NCBI GenBank assembly: GCA_020722485.1
Contig: DYKS01000005.1
Coordinates: 2,891-25,865 of the forward strand
Length of the DNA: 22,975 nucleotides
Source of the DNA: Candidatus Elulimicrobium sp.
Lineage (GTDB): Bacteria; Patescibacteriota; Minisyncoccia; Moranbacterales; UBA9337
Direction of reading: 5' to 3'
Shown here in pieces: positions 1 to 8,591 of the stretch (position 1 is the stretch's first letter; every line of letters begins with the position of its first letter). The notes under the pieces were generated by a model. It was given only the letters and a program-made list of their open reading frames with translations. It was not told where the DNA came from and ran no database searches. Position numbers and translations under genes: made by a program.

Positions 1-21
1 AAAAATAAAAAATAAACTAAA

Positions 22-2499
22 ATGATTTTGGATTTGAATTCGATCTTGATTTATTTATTGCTGGCGTTAGCCTTTTCGTCTTTAATAAGCGGCGGACTTT
101 TGCTTATTCGCTCTTTTTACTTGGCACGCGTTCAAATTAATCGTTCTTTGAATATGGATATTGAAATAGTGCGAGTAACACAGGAATCTGAAAAAGAGGA
201 AAATTCGGCGGGAGGAGAGAAAGAGTGGAAAGAAAAAATTGGCGCGATGGAGCATTTACTTATTACGCTTTCCAAAATCAAAGAAAAACTCCCTTTTTGG
301 AAGAGATTTCTTTATGGCGATCCGTATTTAGCGTTTGAAATTGCCAATCCTGCCGACAGTGAAGAAATATTTTTTTATTTGTCGATGCCGCGCAAGTTTC
401 GGGAAACAATTGAAAAGCAGGTTTACAGTTTTTTCCCTCACGCTTCTCTGGAGAGAGTTTCTGATTATACTATTTTTTTTCCGGGAAGTTTTACGGCGGC
501 TGCTTCTTTGTCGCTTAAAAATAAATATATGTTGCCGCTAAAAACTTATAAAACGATGGATGCCGATCCTCTAAATGAACTGACGAACGCTTTGAGCAAA
601 TTGAAAACTATGGAAGAAGGAGCGACGATTCAAATTATTGTTGCTCCTACTGATAAGAATTGGCGTTTTCCCGGACGGGATATCGCTCATAAAATGCAGC
701 AAGGGAAACAATTAAAAGATGTTTATCATAATTCTTTTATGGAAGAAGTAGCCAAAAAAACCGGTAAAGAAATATTGAAAATTATTACCCCTCAAAATAA
801 CGATAAAAATAATCCATTGCCTCAAGAAGAAAAAACCGTGCAACTTACTCCGGAAGAACAAGAATTGATTAAATCCATTGAAAGAAAATCCGGTCAGTCT
901 GGATTTAAAGTGAATATTCGTCTTTTAGCGGCGGCGGAAAGTCAAGATCGCGCGGATGAAATTTTATCACAGATAGAAAATGGATTTTCTCAATTTGAAA
1001 ATTCGGATATTAACTATTTTGTCATCAAGGAACGTTCTCGCGATAAAAAATTTGCTTACGATTATATTTTTCGTAATTTTAATGAAAATAATTGTATAAT
1101 TTTAAGCACTGAGGAATTATCTAGCATTTTTCATTTTCCTATTTTTAGCACTGAAACTCCTAAAATAAAATGGTTAAAAGCGGGAATTGCTCCTCCGCCG
1201 ACTAATATTCCCAAAGAAGGAATGTTATTAGGTTATAACGATTATCGTGGTGCTGAAACTAAAATTATTTTAGCCAATAATGATCGGCGGCGTCATTTAT
1301 ATGTCATTGGACAAACCGGAGTGGGTAAATCTAATTTTTTACAAGAAATGGCGAAACAGGACGCGCGTAATGGAAATGGTTTTTGTTTTATTGATCCTCA
1401 CGGCGATGCGGTGGAAGATATTTTAACGGCTATTCCCAAGGAAAGAGCGGAGGATGTCATTGTTTTTGATCCAGCAGACACGGAACGAGTATTTGGTTTA
1501 AATATGTTGGAGTATGAACGACCGGAAGAAAAAACTTTTGTTATCAATGAAATGATTAATATTTTTGATCGGCTTTATGACTTAAAACAAACTGGCGGTC
1601 CAATGTTTGAACAATATGCTCGCAACGCGATGCTCCTCATAATGGAGCATCCGGAATCCGGTTCTACTTTAATGGAAGTGCCTAAGGTCTTAGCGGATGA
1701 AAAATTTAGACGAATGAAATTGCTTCACTGTAAAAATCCGGTGGTAAGTGATTTTTGGATTAAAGAGGCGGAAAAAGCTGGAGGAGAAGCGGCTTTGGCT
1801 AATATGGTGCCTTATATCACTTCTAAACTTACCACCTTTATCGCCAATGATATGATGCGTCCAATTATCGCTCAACAAAAAAGCACACTTAATTTTCGTT
1901 CTATAATGGATGAGAAGAAAATTTTACTCATCAATCTTTCCAAAGGTAAAATTGGAGAGATTAATAGTCATTTGTTAGGAATGGTAATTGTGGGTAAAAT
2001 TTTGATGGCGGCGTTGTCGCGGGCTGATTTGCCAGAAAAAGATCGTCAAGATTTTTATTTCTATATTGATGAATTTCAAAATGTTACCACTGATTCTATT
2101 TCTCAAATTTTATCAGAAGCGCGTAAATATCGTTTAAATTTAATTATCGCGCATCAATTTATTGGGCAATTGAGCGAAGAAATTTCCAAAGCGGTTTTTG
2201 GCAATGTTGGTTCTCTTTGCGCTTTTCGAGTTGGACCGGAAGACGCAGAATTTTTAGAAAAACAATTTAGTCCGGTTTTTAAAGCACGAGATTTAGTGAA
2301 TGTGGATAATTATCAATGTTTCGCGCGTATTCTCATCAACAATGAAGTGACGCGGCCGTTTAATTTAAAAACTTATCCTCCCACGGAAGGCGATTATCAA
2401 TTAGCCAAGTCTTTCAAAGAGTTGTCGCGTTTGAAATATGGGCGGGATGTTAATTTGGTCAATCGGGAAATTATAGAAAGAACCAAGCTGTCTTTGTGA
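22..2499 (+). CDS. VirD4/TraG-like type IV secretion ATPase with N-terminal membrane anchor
   Basis: This is a predicted membrane-anchored P-loop ATPase of the VirD4/TraG/HerA-like class, which move DNA or protein through type IV secretion-like channels. One hydrophobic helix lies at about residues 6-29, and a long unassigned region follows to about residue 400. The motor domain has Walker A GQTGVGKS at 430-437, FIDPHGD around 458, Walker B YIDEFQN with D683 and E684, and a HQF motif shortly after. At 825 aa it is longer than classical VirD4 because of the extra middle region, as is common for such proteins in Patescibacteria. A VirB2-like pilin gene follows 169 bp downstream, which supports a secretion or DNA-uptake role. 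The start is the only good ATG near the window edge and has no Shine-Dalgarno sequence; upstream genes may lie outside the window. The ATPase class is confident; the transported substrate is unknown. Confidence 0.85.
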   Translation: MILDLNSILIYLLLALAFSSLISGGLLLIRSFYLARVQINRSLNMDIEIVRVTQESEKEENSAGGEKEWKEKIGAMEHLLITLSKIKEKLPFWKRFLYGDPYLAFEIANPADSEEIFFYLSMPRKFRETIEKQVYSFFPHASLERVSDYTIFFPGSFTAAASLSLKNKYMLPLKTYKTMDADPLNELTNALSKLKTMEEGATIQIIVAPTDKNWRFPGRDIAHKMQQGKQLKDVYHNSFMEEVAKKTGKEILKIITPQNNDKNNPLPQEEKTVQLTPEEQELIKSIERKSGQSGFKVNIRLLAAAESQDRADEILSQIENGFSQFENSDINYFVIKERSRDKKFAYDYIFRNFNENNCIILSTEELSSIFHFPIFSTETPKIKWLKAGIAPPPTNIPKEGMLLGYNDYRGAETKIILANNDRRRHLYVIGQTGVGKSNFLQEMAKQDARNGNGFCFIDPHGDAVEDILTAIPKERAEDVIVFDPADTERVFGLNMLEYERPEEKTFVINEMINIFDRLYDLKQTGGPMFEQYARNAMLLIMEHPESGSTLMEVPKVLADEKFRRMKLLHCKNPVVSDFWIKEAEKAGGEAALANMVPYITSKLTTFIANDMMRPIIAQQKSTLNFRSIMDEKKILLINLSKGKIGEINSHLLGMVIVGKILMAALSRADLPEKDRQDFYFYIDEFQNVTTDSISQILSEARKYRLNLIIAHQFIGQLSEEISKAVFGNVGSLCAFRVGPEDAEFLEKQFSPVFKARDLVNVDNYQCFARILINNEVTRPFNLKTYPPTEGDYQLAKSFKELSRLKYGRDVNLVNREIIERTKLSL

Positions 2500-2573
2500 A
2501 AACTTTAAATCATTAGGTTTTGTTTTTCGAATATTTTTATAAATATTTAATCTCTGTGAATTTTGTAAATAAT

Positions 2574-2603
2574 TTTACTTTACTTTACTTTCTGTTGTAT
2601 AAT
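2574..2603 (+). promoter_or_regulatory. Putative sigma70-type promoter of the pilin gene
   Basis: TTTACT (2574-2579), an 18-bp spacer and a perfect TATAAT (2598-2603) lie 65 bp before the pilin start. The -35 box sits in three tandem TTTAC units (2574-2588). The leader also holds a small GC hairpin, CGCGC-CATAA-GCGCG, around 2635-2650. The perfect -10 is seen directly; its activity is inferred. Confidence 0.5.
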
Positions 2604-2668
2604 TTAATCAATTAAACAAATAAAATTTCTTTTTCGCGCCATAAGCGCGCGGGCGGAAAATTAAAATA

Positions 2669-3064
2669 ATGAAAAACAAAGGGAAAAATTTAAAAGTTTT
2701 AGCGATTTCAATTTTTCTTTTAAGTATTGCCGGGATGGTTTTTGCGCAGGAAAATTATGTTCCTTATGAAGCCATACCCGGAACATCCAGAGAAGAGGCT
2801 GTTACTCTTCCCGATTATATCAGAGCGCTTTTTAAATTTTCTGTTTGGGGAATTGGAATTGCGGCTTTATTGATGATTTCCATTGGAGGTTTTATGTATT
2901 TTACGACTGCTGGCAATACATCTAAAATGGAAAAAGCCAAGACGATTATTACTGATGCTTTACTTGGTTTGGTGGCGGTGTTAGTGGTTTATGTTATTTT
3001 TTCCACCATCAACCCTGATTTAGTTAATTTTGATCTAAGTGGATTAAGAACTTTGCGAAACTAA
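2669..3064 (+). CDS. VirB2/TrbC-like pilin subunit
   Basis: This small membrane protein resembles VirB2/TrbC-type pilins, which form the extracellular filament or channel of type IV secretion systems. It has a signal peptide with a likely cleavage site after VFA (residue 26), a short polar segment, and two membrane helices at about 55-79 and 93-113. The helices are joined by a short loop (TTAGNTSKMEKAK), which is the VirB2 topology. The end of the first helix (ISIGGFMYFTTAGN) and the INPD after the second are features I associate with Patescibacterial members of this family. It lies directly after the VirD4-like ATPase but has its own promoter candidate. The assignment rests on topology and neighbourhood as well as sequence feel, because the family is weakly conserved. 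Confidence 0.72.
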   Translation: MKNKGKNLKVLAISIFLLSIAGMVFAQENYVPYEAIPGTSREEAVTLPDYIRALFKFSVWGIGIAALLMISIGGFMYFTTAGNTSKMEKAKTIITDALLGLVAVLVVYVIFSTINPDLVNFDLSGLRTLRN

Positions 3065-3139
3065 GTAGGTCTTTTTTCAATTTACGGGATTCTTTGGTTT
3101 GATTTTTAAGTTCTGGTTTTAGATTTTTAAAATATAAAT

Positions 3140-3285
3140 ATGTAATAATTACTAGCGTTGTTTACATTTCTCTCTTTATTATTCCGGAATTTTTTTAAAG
3201 AACACTAATGGAAAAAATATTTGTCATTTTAGAAAATTTTGAAGCGTTAGAAAGACTGGATTCCCGCATTCGCGGGAATGACAAT
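3140..3285. repeat. Dispersed composite repeat, copy 1: palindromic box plus GC hairpin
   Basis: The 305-bp gap between the pilin and the convergent minus-strand gene contains no gene I can support. It holds a composite repeat. The left part (3140-3166) is an imperfect palindrome, TGTAA...TTACA, with the core ATTACTAGCGTT. The right part is a perfect 8-bp hairpin, ATTCCCGC (3260-3267), loop ATTC, GCGGGAAT (3272-3279), followed by GACAAT. Both parts recur in the same order and orientation at 9742-9860, where they are 27 bp closer together. The hairpin could also work as a two-way terminator between the convergent genes, although no clean T-tract follows it. Confidence 0.7.
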
Positions 3286-3369
3286 AAAAACGCGGGAATG
3301 ACAATAGAAACAGGAATAACAGAAAAAATGCGGGAATTGACAGAAAAGATGCGAAAATGACAAAACAAA
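3271..3369. repeat. Degenerate tandem repeat of about 20 bp, five units
   Basis: The right arm of the hairpin and its GACAAT tail are repeated in tandem. The units start near 3271, 3291, 3311, 3329 and 3350 and are 18-21 bp long. The first two differ at one base; later units drift while keeping GGGAAT-GACA-AAAA or close variants. The array ends exactly at the stop codon of the minus-strand gene at 3370. It looks like slippage expansion of half of the hairpin element. Confidence 0.75.
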
Positions 3370-5652
3370 TCAATTTTCTAACTTTATTTTCCAGATTTCA
3401 TTTTCCGCGACGAGAAAAATTTCTTTCTTTTTTTCTTCCGCGAAGAGTTTGAAAATTTTCTTTTCCCGCAGATTCAAATTGACGGGATATTCTTTCAAGG
3501 CAGAATCGTTTTTACTTAAAATAAAAAGAGAAGGATTGGTTTCATTCCATAAATAAACGGCAGACGATTCTTTAGTCGTAAATATTTGGCTAAAAGAGGA
3601 ATTTTCCGCTATCGGCGCGTCTTTTTTACCAGCAAAAAATTTGATAACCTTCCCACCAGTGACAAGATAAATATTTCCGTCTATAGCTACCGATTGGAGG
3701 GAAGAGAAATCGGCGTTTTCTTTCAACCACTCGGTTTTTGTTCCAAATCCTCCTTCCGCGCGCGGATAGCGATAAATTTTTCCGCCGGCGGAATCAAAAA
3801 GATAAATGTAAGTAAGATAAGCGCTGATTTTTTCGATGTTGGCTTCGGCCGGAATTTCAATGGAATTTTCTTGAAATTTTTTATTGATGACACTAAAACT
3901 TATTATTTTTCCGCGGTCGGTCAGGAGAAAAATGAGACGCAGATCTTCCATATAAGCGCTTTCTTTAGTTTTTCCAAAATCTTTTGGTAAAGCGAATTCA
4001 TTTTTTTTATCGCCGTTTTCTCTCAGTTGGATGATTTTGTCTTTTGTAATTGCCCAAAAATAATTATCGGCGAAAAACAGATTTTGCGCAATTTCTTCCG
4101 AGAAAAAAATTGAAGCTTTCAGCGAAGAGGGATTTTCTAAAACAACTTCCGTTTCCATTTTTTGTTCGATGGTGTTTTTTTGTATTGAGCGGGAAATAAT
4201 TTTTATTCCGAAATAAAGAATAATTAAAATTGCGGGAATAATTCCTAAAGCGTAAAGTTTTTGCGCGTGAGTTAAATTTTGGAAATTTTTTTTAAATGAA
4301 GAAATTTGCGGAATGAAAGAAGTATCTTTATTTTTTTCTTTTGAATTGAGAGGTATTGATTTTAATCGGTCTGATCTGGATAAAAAGATATCGCTCGATA
4401 TTTTTTTCCAAGAAAAAAATAATTTTTTTAAATGGAAAACACCAGAGAAAAATTTATTGGAAAAATCGGTCTGTGGTTTTTTTAGCGTGAAAGCTTTGAA
4501 TAAAAATATTTTTGAAAAAATAAATTTTTTTGCGACTTCGGGATTTTTATTTTTGTCATTTTTTTTATTTGGTTCTCGTTGTTTTTTCCATAATGGTAAA
4601 TTTTGTTTCAGAAAAGCGATTGTTTTTTGTTTGAAAAAATATTGCCGATTAAAGACTTTATTTATATTTTCTTTCTTTCCGTTTAAATAATTTTGAATTT
4701 TTAGAAGGTAAATTTTTCCTTTCCCTGAATCTTTTTCAGAAAAAGATTTTCCTTGGATGAAAATTTGTCGATTCTCTGGAGCGGATGAGTTAGTGGAGGC
4801 AGTATTATCTTTGGTTGCTGATTTAATAATGGTTGCGTCGGAATTTTTTTGGGAAAAATAATTTTTTTCGAAAGTATTGCTTGCGAAGGCATTGAATTTT
4901 CCGATGGATGAAAGTTTCACTTGTTTGGAAGATTTTTGAACTGGTTTTGGTTTTTCTATTTTTTCTTGAATATCAATGATCAAGGCGGCGCCAATATCTA
5001 ATTTGTTTTTAAAAGCGGTTTTTATCATTTGACTGAATTCTTCAGTTGACATTCGCTTGGATTTTTTTTCTAAATCGCTAAAAGAAAAAAGATAAAAAAG
5101 TTCTTCCCCGGCCAAAATGAACTTATCTTGGTTTTTAATTTTTCCTTCGGAAATATTCAAGAAAGTTTTCAGTGGAGAAATTTCATTTGGTTCGGGTGAA
5201 AGTCCTTGACTAATGTCGGATAAAACGCCATCTCGCAAAAGAAGAATTTTAGCTTTTCCGGAAACGCTGAAATGAATAGAGTTGTTTTCTAAAGCGCAAA
5301 TGACCGCATCCAATTTTCCTATCCAATGAGTATTCCCTTCTTTGGCGATTTTGGAGAGAGCTAAATTTATTTTATTAAGAGCGGATTCAAAACTTTCCGT
5401 TGCCGTGCGACGATAGTTGATAAAATATTCTTTGCGCGCCACTGAAGAGAGAAAATTGACAATATAGGCCGAATCTTCTTCTTCGTCTTTTATTTCTAAA
5501 ATTCCCAGTAAATTTCCCAAAGGTCGTTCCAAAATATTTTTTCCGGAAAAATTAACGATTTCTATGTAAGGACGCAAATCTTTATCTCCTATAGCCAAGA
5601 TTTCAGTAATGGATTTCTCCAGAAATATTTTTGTTTTTTGTTGCTTTTTCAT
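3370..5652 (-). CDS. PP2C-like domain protein with one membrane helix and propeller-like C-terminus
   Basis: This 760-aa protein has no named family that I recognise. Residues 1-235 look like a PPM/PP2C-type phosphatase fold: SFESALNKINLALSKIA is followed by GKLDAVICALENNSIHFSVSGKAKILLLRDG, split here only for description. The usual metal-binding DGMGG motif is not seen, since the matching stretch reads LLGILEIKDEEED, so the domain may be inactive. Residues 236-460 are low-complexity and rich in Lys, Ser and Phe. One membrane helix lies at about 466-488. Residues 510-760 contain repeated beta-strand segments such as NYFWAITKDKIIQL and RLIFLLTDRGKIISFS, which suggest a propeller outside the membrane. 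The layout resembles a sensor or scaffold linking an outer domain to a cytoplasmic phosphatase-like one. It faces the pilin gene convergently and the 5833 operon divergently. Confidence 0.6.
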   Translation of the reverse strand: MKKQQKTKIFLEKSITEILAIGDKDLRPYIEIVNFSGKNILERPLGNLLGILEIKDEEEDSAYIVNFLSSVARKEYFINYRRTATESFESALNKINLALSKIAKEGNTHWIGKLDAVICALENNSIHFSVSGKAKILLLRDGVLSDISQGLSPEPNEISPLKTFLNISEGKIKNQDKFILAGEELFYLFSFSDLEKKSKRMSTEEFSQMIKTAFKNKLDIGAALIIDIQEKIEKPKPVQKSSKQVKLSSIGKFNAFASNTFEKNYFSQKNSDATIIKSATKDNTASTNSSAPENRQIFIQGKSFSEKDSGKGKIYLLKIQNYLNGKKENINKVFNRQYFFKQKTIAFLKQNLPLWKKQREPNKKNDKNKNPEVAKKFIFSKIFLFKAFTLKKPQTDFSNKFFSGVFHLKKLFFSWKKISSDIFLSRSDRLKSIPLNSKEKNKDTSFIPQISSFKKNFQNLTHAQKLYALGIIPAILIILYFGIKIISRSIQKNTIEQKMETEVVLENPSSLKASIFFSEEIAQNLFFADNYFWAITKDKIIQLRENGDKKNEFALPKDFGKTKESAYMEDLRLIFLLTDRGKIISFSVINKKFQENSIEIPAEANIEKISAYLTYIYLFDSAGGKIYRYPRAEGGFGTKTEWLKENADFSSLQSVAIDGNIYLVTGGKVIKFFAGKKDAPIAENSSFSQIFTTKESSAVYLWNETNPSLFILSKNDSALKEYPVNLNLREKKIFKLFAEEKKKEIFLVAENEIWKIKLEN

Positions 5653-5658
5653 TTTTCA

Positions 5659-5687
5659 ATTATATCAAAATATTCCGATTTTAGTAA
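5659..5687 (-). promoter_or_regulatory. Putative promoter placing the transcript start at the ATG
   Basis: On the minus strand a perfect TATAAT (5664-5659) lies only 6 nt before the ATG at 5652. A weak -35, TTACTA (5687-5682), is 17 bp further upstream. Normal -10 to start spacing would put the 5' end at the A of the start codon, giving a leaderless mRNA. Confidence 0.42.
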
Positions 5688-5726
5688 ATGTCAGAATCCA
5701 ACTAATTCATTTAAAAATACAAGCGG

Positions 5727-5754
5727 TTGATTTTTATTTTTTTATTGGTATAAT
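5727..5754 (+). promoter_or_regulatory. Putative sigma70-type promoter of the 5833-9632 operon
   Basis: TTGATT (5727-5732), a 16-bp spacer and a perfect TATAAT (5749-5754) lie 78 bp before the first ATG of the operon. Together with the minus-strand -10 at 5664-5659 it makes this a divergent promoter region. Confidence 0.55.
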
Positions 5755-5832
5755 CTTTAAAAGATAATCAAGTTTGTTTTTTGGTATTTTGACGGTAAAA
5801 TTATTTTTTAATTTGTTTAATATTTTAAGCTT

Positions 5833-6423
5833 ATGCCTGAAGCTTTGGAAGTTTTATTCGGATCCAAAACTCGCTACAGAATTATTCGGTTTTTTTTGTT
5901 AAATGCGGAGGAATATTCCTTATCGGAAATATCAGAAAAAATTTTAATCAAATCTTCTAAAATTCGCAAGGATTTGAACGATTTTTTGAGAATAAAATTT
6001 TTACTTTTTCGACTTAAAAAGGGAAAAAAATATTACCGCGTTAATGAAAATTTTATTTTTTTAGCGGAACTGAAAAGTTTAGTGATTAAACCCAATGTTT
6101 ACCCATATAGTAAAAGTTTACGCGAGATCAGAAAAGTGGGGGATGTTAAATTGGCTTTGATCGGAGGAATTTTTTTGAATTATAACAGGGGGAAAGCCGA
6201 TTTATTGCTAGTGGCTGATAATTTGAACAAAAAAATGTTTCAAAACTTAATTGCCAAAGTGGAAGCGGAAGTTGGAAAGGAGATTAGATATGTTTTAATG
6301 AGCAGCGAAGAGTTGAAATATCGCTTAAATATGACCGATCGTTTTCTTCTGGATTTCATTCGGGGACCGCACAAAGAAATAATCAACAAAGTCAAGGAGA
6401 TAATCAGAATAAAAAGGATGTAA
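5833..6423 (+). CDS. Winged-helix protein fused to a degenerate nucleotidyltransferase-like domain
   Basis: The first 70 residues read as a winged helix-turn-helix (LFGSKTRYRIIRFFLLN, then EYSLSEISEKI and IRKDLNDFLRIKFL), so DNA binding is likely. The rest (about 80-190) resembles a minimal nucleotidyltransferase fold: G111-G112 is followed about ten residues later by KADLLLVAD, where active enzymes have S-D-x-D. The first catalytic Asp is a Lys here (K121); the second is kept (D123), so catalysis is doubtful. Related wHTH-plus-NTase proteins occur in Archaea and Patescibacteria as uncharacterised regulators. It leads a tight operon, 22 bp before the next gene, and may regulate that operon. 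No Shine-Dalgarno sequence precedes the ATG. Confidence 0.62.
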   Translation: MPEALEVLFGSKTRYRIIRFFLLNAEEYSLSEISEKILIKSSKIRKDLNDFLRIKFLLFRLKKGKKYYRVNENFIFLAELKSLVIKPNVYPYSKSLREIRKVGDVKLALIGGIFLNYNRGKADLLLVADNLNKKMFQNLIAKVEAEVGKEIRYVLMSSEELKYRLNMTDRFLLDFIRGPHKEIINKVKEIIRIKRM

Positions 6424-6444
6424 TTTTTTGAAAAGAAATCAATT

Positions 6445-6870
6445 ATGGTTTTTAAATTTAAAAGCGAAAACGGAAATAAAATTCGGGGCTGCTTTTTTTC
6501 AAAAATGCGGTCTTTTTTTTCCGCGGATTTTTTTCGCGATCACCATATTGGTTGGTTTTTAATTTTCATTGTCGGTTTAAATTTTTTGTCTTGGGTGGCG
6601 CTGGCGATTTTTTTGATTTTTTCCGGTCGTCTTTCTTTTTTAATTATGCATTATAATGTTTATTTTGGAGTGGATTGGATAGGCGATTGGTGGCAAGTTT
6701 TTTTGTTTCCAACTGTAGCCGCTTTTTTTGGGATTTTGGACGCGGGATTAAGTTTTCGGCTTTATGCCCAAAAAGAAAAAGTTATCGCTTATATATTGTT
6801 GCTTACCGCTTTCTTTGTCCAGATTGGTTGCGTTATTTATATTGCGAGTTTTCTAATTATCAATTATTGA
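6445..6870 (+). CDS. Small membrane protein with three helices, unknown function
   Basis: I do not recognise this 141-aa protein. After a basic N-terminus it has three predicted membrane helices at about 36-59, 85-106 and 113-138, separated by short polar loops (FGVDWIGDWWQ between the first two and RLYAQKEK between the last two). An alternative start is Met21. It lies 7 bp before the GT2 gene and is almost certainly cotranscribed with it, so it may be a partner of that membrane glycosyltransferase or of the WecA-like enzyme further down. The coding call is supported by the tight operon fit and an uninterrupted hydrophobic pattern. Confidence 0.65.
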   Translation: MVFKFKSENGNKIRGCFFSKMRSFFSADFFRDHHIGWFLIFIVGLNFLSWVALAIFLIFSGRLSFLIMHYNVYFGVDWIGDWWQVFLFPTVAAFFGILDAGLSFRLYAQKEKVIAYILLLTAFFVQIGCVIYIASFLIINY

Positions 6871-6877
6871 AAATTTT

Positions 6878-8563
6878 ATGTTTAATTTTCCTAATCCTAA
6901 AACAGACGATCCACGAGAGCGAAAAAAGCAAAGAATTTTGGAAATCATTCCCGGCAGTTTGACTTGGCTGACGATTTTTGGAATTTTTATTCTTTCTTTT
7001 TTTCTGCCTTTTATTGCCGCTGTTTTGATTATCGCTTTTGATGTTTATTGGATTTATAGGACGATTTTTATTTCTTTTTATTCCGTATCGGCTTATCGTA
7101 AATTGAAAAAAGGAGAAAAAATCGATTGGTGGACGCGTTGCCAAAATATTTCCCATCCTTCTCGTTACGCTATGGAAATTCAGGAAAAAATAGCCAATCT
7201 AAAAAATTTTCTACAAGAGTCTTCTTCTTGGAAAGAAAAAAAAATCATTCGCACTGAAATTCGGGAAGAGGAAGAATATTTGCGGGAAGTTGAAAAAATG
7301 AAAAAAATTGAAAGTGAAATTTGGGATTGGAAAAAGATTATTCATGTGGTACTTTTACCGACTGCTTCGGAAGACGCGACAGTTATTGAACCAGCGATTC
7401 AGGCCATTGCCGATAGTAATTTTCCCAAAGAACAAATAATTATTCTTTTAGCAACCGAGGAGCGAGAGCCGGAAGAAAAACGGATGAAGAAAGTGAATTA
7501 TTTGCGAGAAAAATTTCAAGGTGTTTTTCGAGATTTTTTGGTGACTACTCATAAAGTAAAAGAGGGAGAAATGAAATGCAAAGCATCCAACGCCACTTAT
7601 GCTACGCGGAAGTTACAAGTTTATTTAGATGAAAGAGGAATTAATTACAAGCAAGTAATTCTTTCTAATTTTGATTGTGATAGTATTTGTCATCCCCAAT
7701 ATTTTGCCGCGTTAACTTACGCCTATATTACCAATCCCAAACGACTACAAAGAGCTTATCAACCGCTACCCTTGTATCACAATAATTTATGGGACACCAA
7801 TGCTTTTGTAAGAGTGATAGTCACTAGTTCTTCTTTCTGGCATATGTATCAAAGCACTCGCAAAGAAATGGTGACTTTTTCTTCTCATAGCGAATCGTTT
7901 GACACTTTGGTTAAAGTGGATTTTTGGCCAGTTAATATGATTAGCGAGGACTCTATTATTTATTGGAAAGGTTTTTCTTATTTTCATGGCGATTATCAAG
8001 TCGAGCCTATTTACTTGTCGGTTTCTTTAGATGCCGTTTTGGCGGAAACTTATTGGAAAACCATTGTCAATCAATATAAACAAAAAAGGCGTTGGGCTTA
8101 TGGGATAGAGAATTTTCCTATCATTATGCGAGCGATTTGGCCGGATAAAAAAATTCGTTTGAGTAAAAAATTAAAAATTGCCTTTGAAATGTTGGAAGGG
8201 CATCACTCATGGGCGACCGCGCCATTTATTCTAGCTTTCTTGGGTTGGTTGCCGCTTATTTTAGGCGGAGAACGTTTCGGAGAAAGTGTTCTAGCTCACA
8301 ATTTACCATTTGTAACTCGCTGGTTGATGAACTTGGCGATGAGTGGGCTTCTAGTTTCTATGTCATTGAGTTTTATGCTTATTCCGCCCCGCCCCCGTCG
8401 GTATTCTCGTCGCCGTTGGATTAATATGTTTTTGCAATGGATTTTGGTTCCGATTATTGCTCCGACTTTGGGTGCCATTCCAGCAATTGATTCCCAAACG
8501 CGAATATTATTAAAAAAACATTTCACGGAATTTTGGGTTACGGAAAAAATGCGTAAAAAATAA
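6878..8563 (+). CDS. Cellulose-synthase-like family 2 membrane glycosyltransferase
   Basis: This is a processive-type GT2 enzyme at the cytoplasmic membrane. Two N-terminal membrane helices (about 27-72) are followed by a charged, probably coiled-coil segment (about 93-150), then the GT-A domain starting with HVVLLPTASED near 154. The nucleotide-sugar and metal motif is DCD (266-268), the acceptor or base motif is SED (E357, D358), and the product-binding QxxRW is QKRRW (402-406). Several helices follow to the C-terminus, which ends in a basic tail. This motif order matches cellulose, hyaluronan and related beta-glycan synthases. The sugar and product cannot be told from the sequence. It sits between a small membrane protein and a phosphosugar transferase, which points to surface glycan synthesis. 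Confidence 0.85.
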   Translation: MFNFPNPKTDDPRERKKQRILEIIPGSLTWLTIFGIFILSFFLPFIAAVLIIAFDVYWIYRTIFISFYSVSAYRKLKKGEKIDWWTRCQNISHPSRYAMEIQEKIANLKNFLQESSSWKEKKIIRTEIREEEEYLREVEKMKKIESEIWDWKKIIHVVLLPTASEDATVIEPAIQAIADSNFPKEQIIILLATEEREPEEKRMKKVNYLREKFQGVFRDFLVTTHKVKEGEMKCKASNATYATRKLQVYLDERGINYKQVILSNFDCDSICHPQYFAALTYAYITNPKRLQRAYQPLPLYHNNLWDTNAFVRVIVTSSSFWHMYQSTRKEMVTFSSHSESFDTLVKVDFWPVNMISEDSIIYWKGFSYFHGDYQVEPIYLSVSLDAVLAETYWKTIVNQYKQKRRWAYGIENFPIIMRAIWPDKKIRLSKKLKIAFEMLEGHHSWATAPFILAFLGWLPLILGGERFGESVLAHNLPFVTRWLMNLAMSGLLVSMSLSFMLIPPRPRRYSRRRWINMFLQWILVPIIAPTLGAIPAIDSQTRILLKKHFTEFWVTEKMRKK

Positions 8564-8591
8564 TCACGCGTGGATACGCGAGAAAAAATTT

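Noticed and set aside
3208..3360. A 50-codon plus-strand frame (starts MEKIFVILENFEALERLDSR) running through the hairpin and tandem repeats.
   Set aside because: Its middle (DSRIRGND) is the familiar spurious translation of this kind of hairpin repeat, there is no ribosome binding site, and the repeat units are not multiples of three, so the open frame looks accidental.
3271..3369. Regularly spaced repeats that could suggest a CRISPR array.
   Set aside because: Units are only 18-21 bp with no spacers between them and no cas genes are nearby; it is a decaying tandem repeat.
4313..4690. A 125-codon plus-strand frame rich in Phe and Lys.
   Set aside because: It is antisense to the low-complexity Lys-rich linker of the minus-strand gene at 3370-5652 and has no protein-like pattern of its own.
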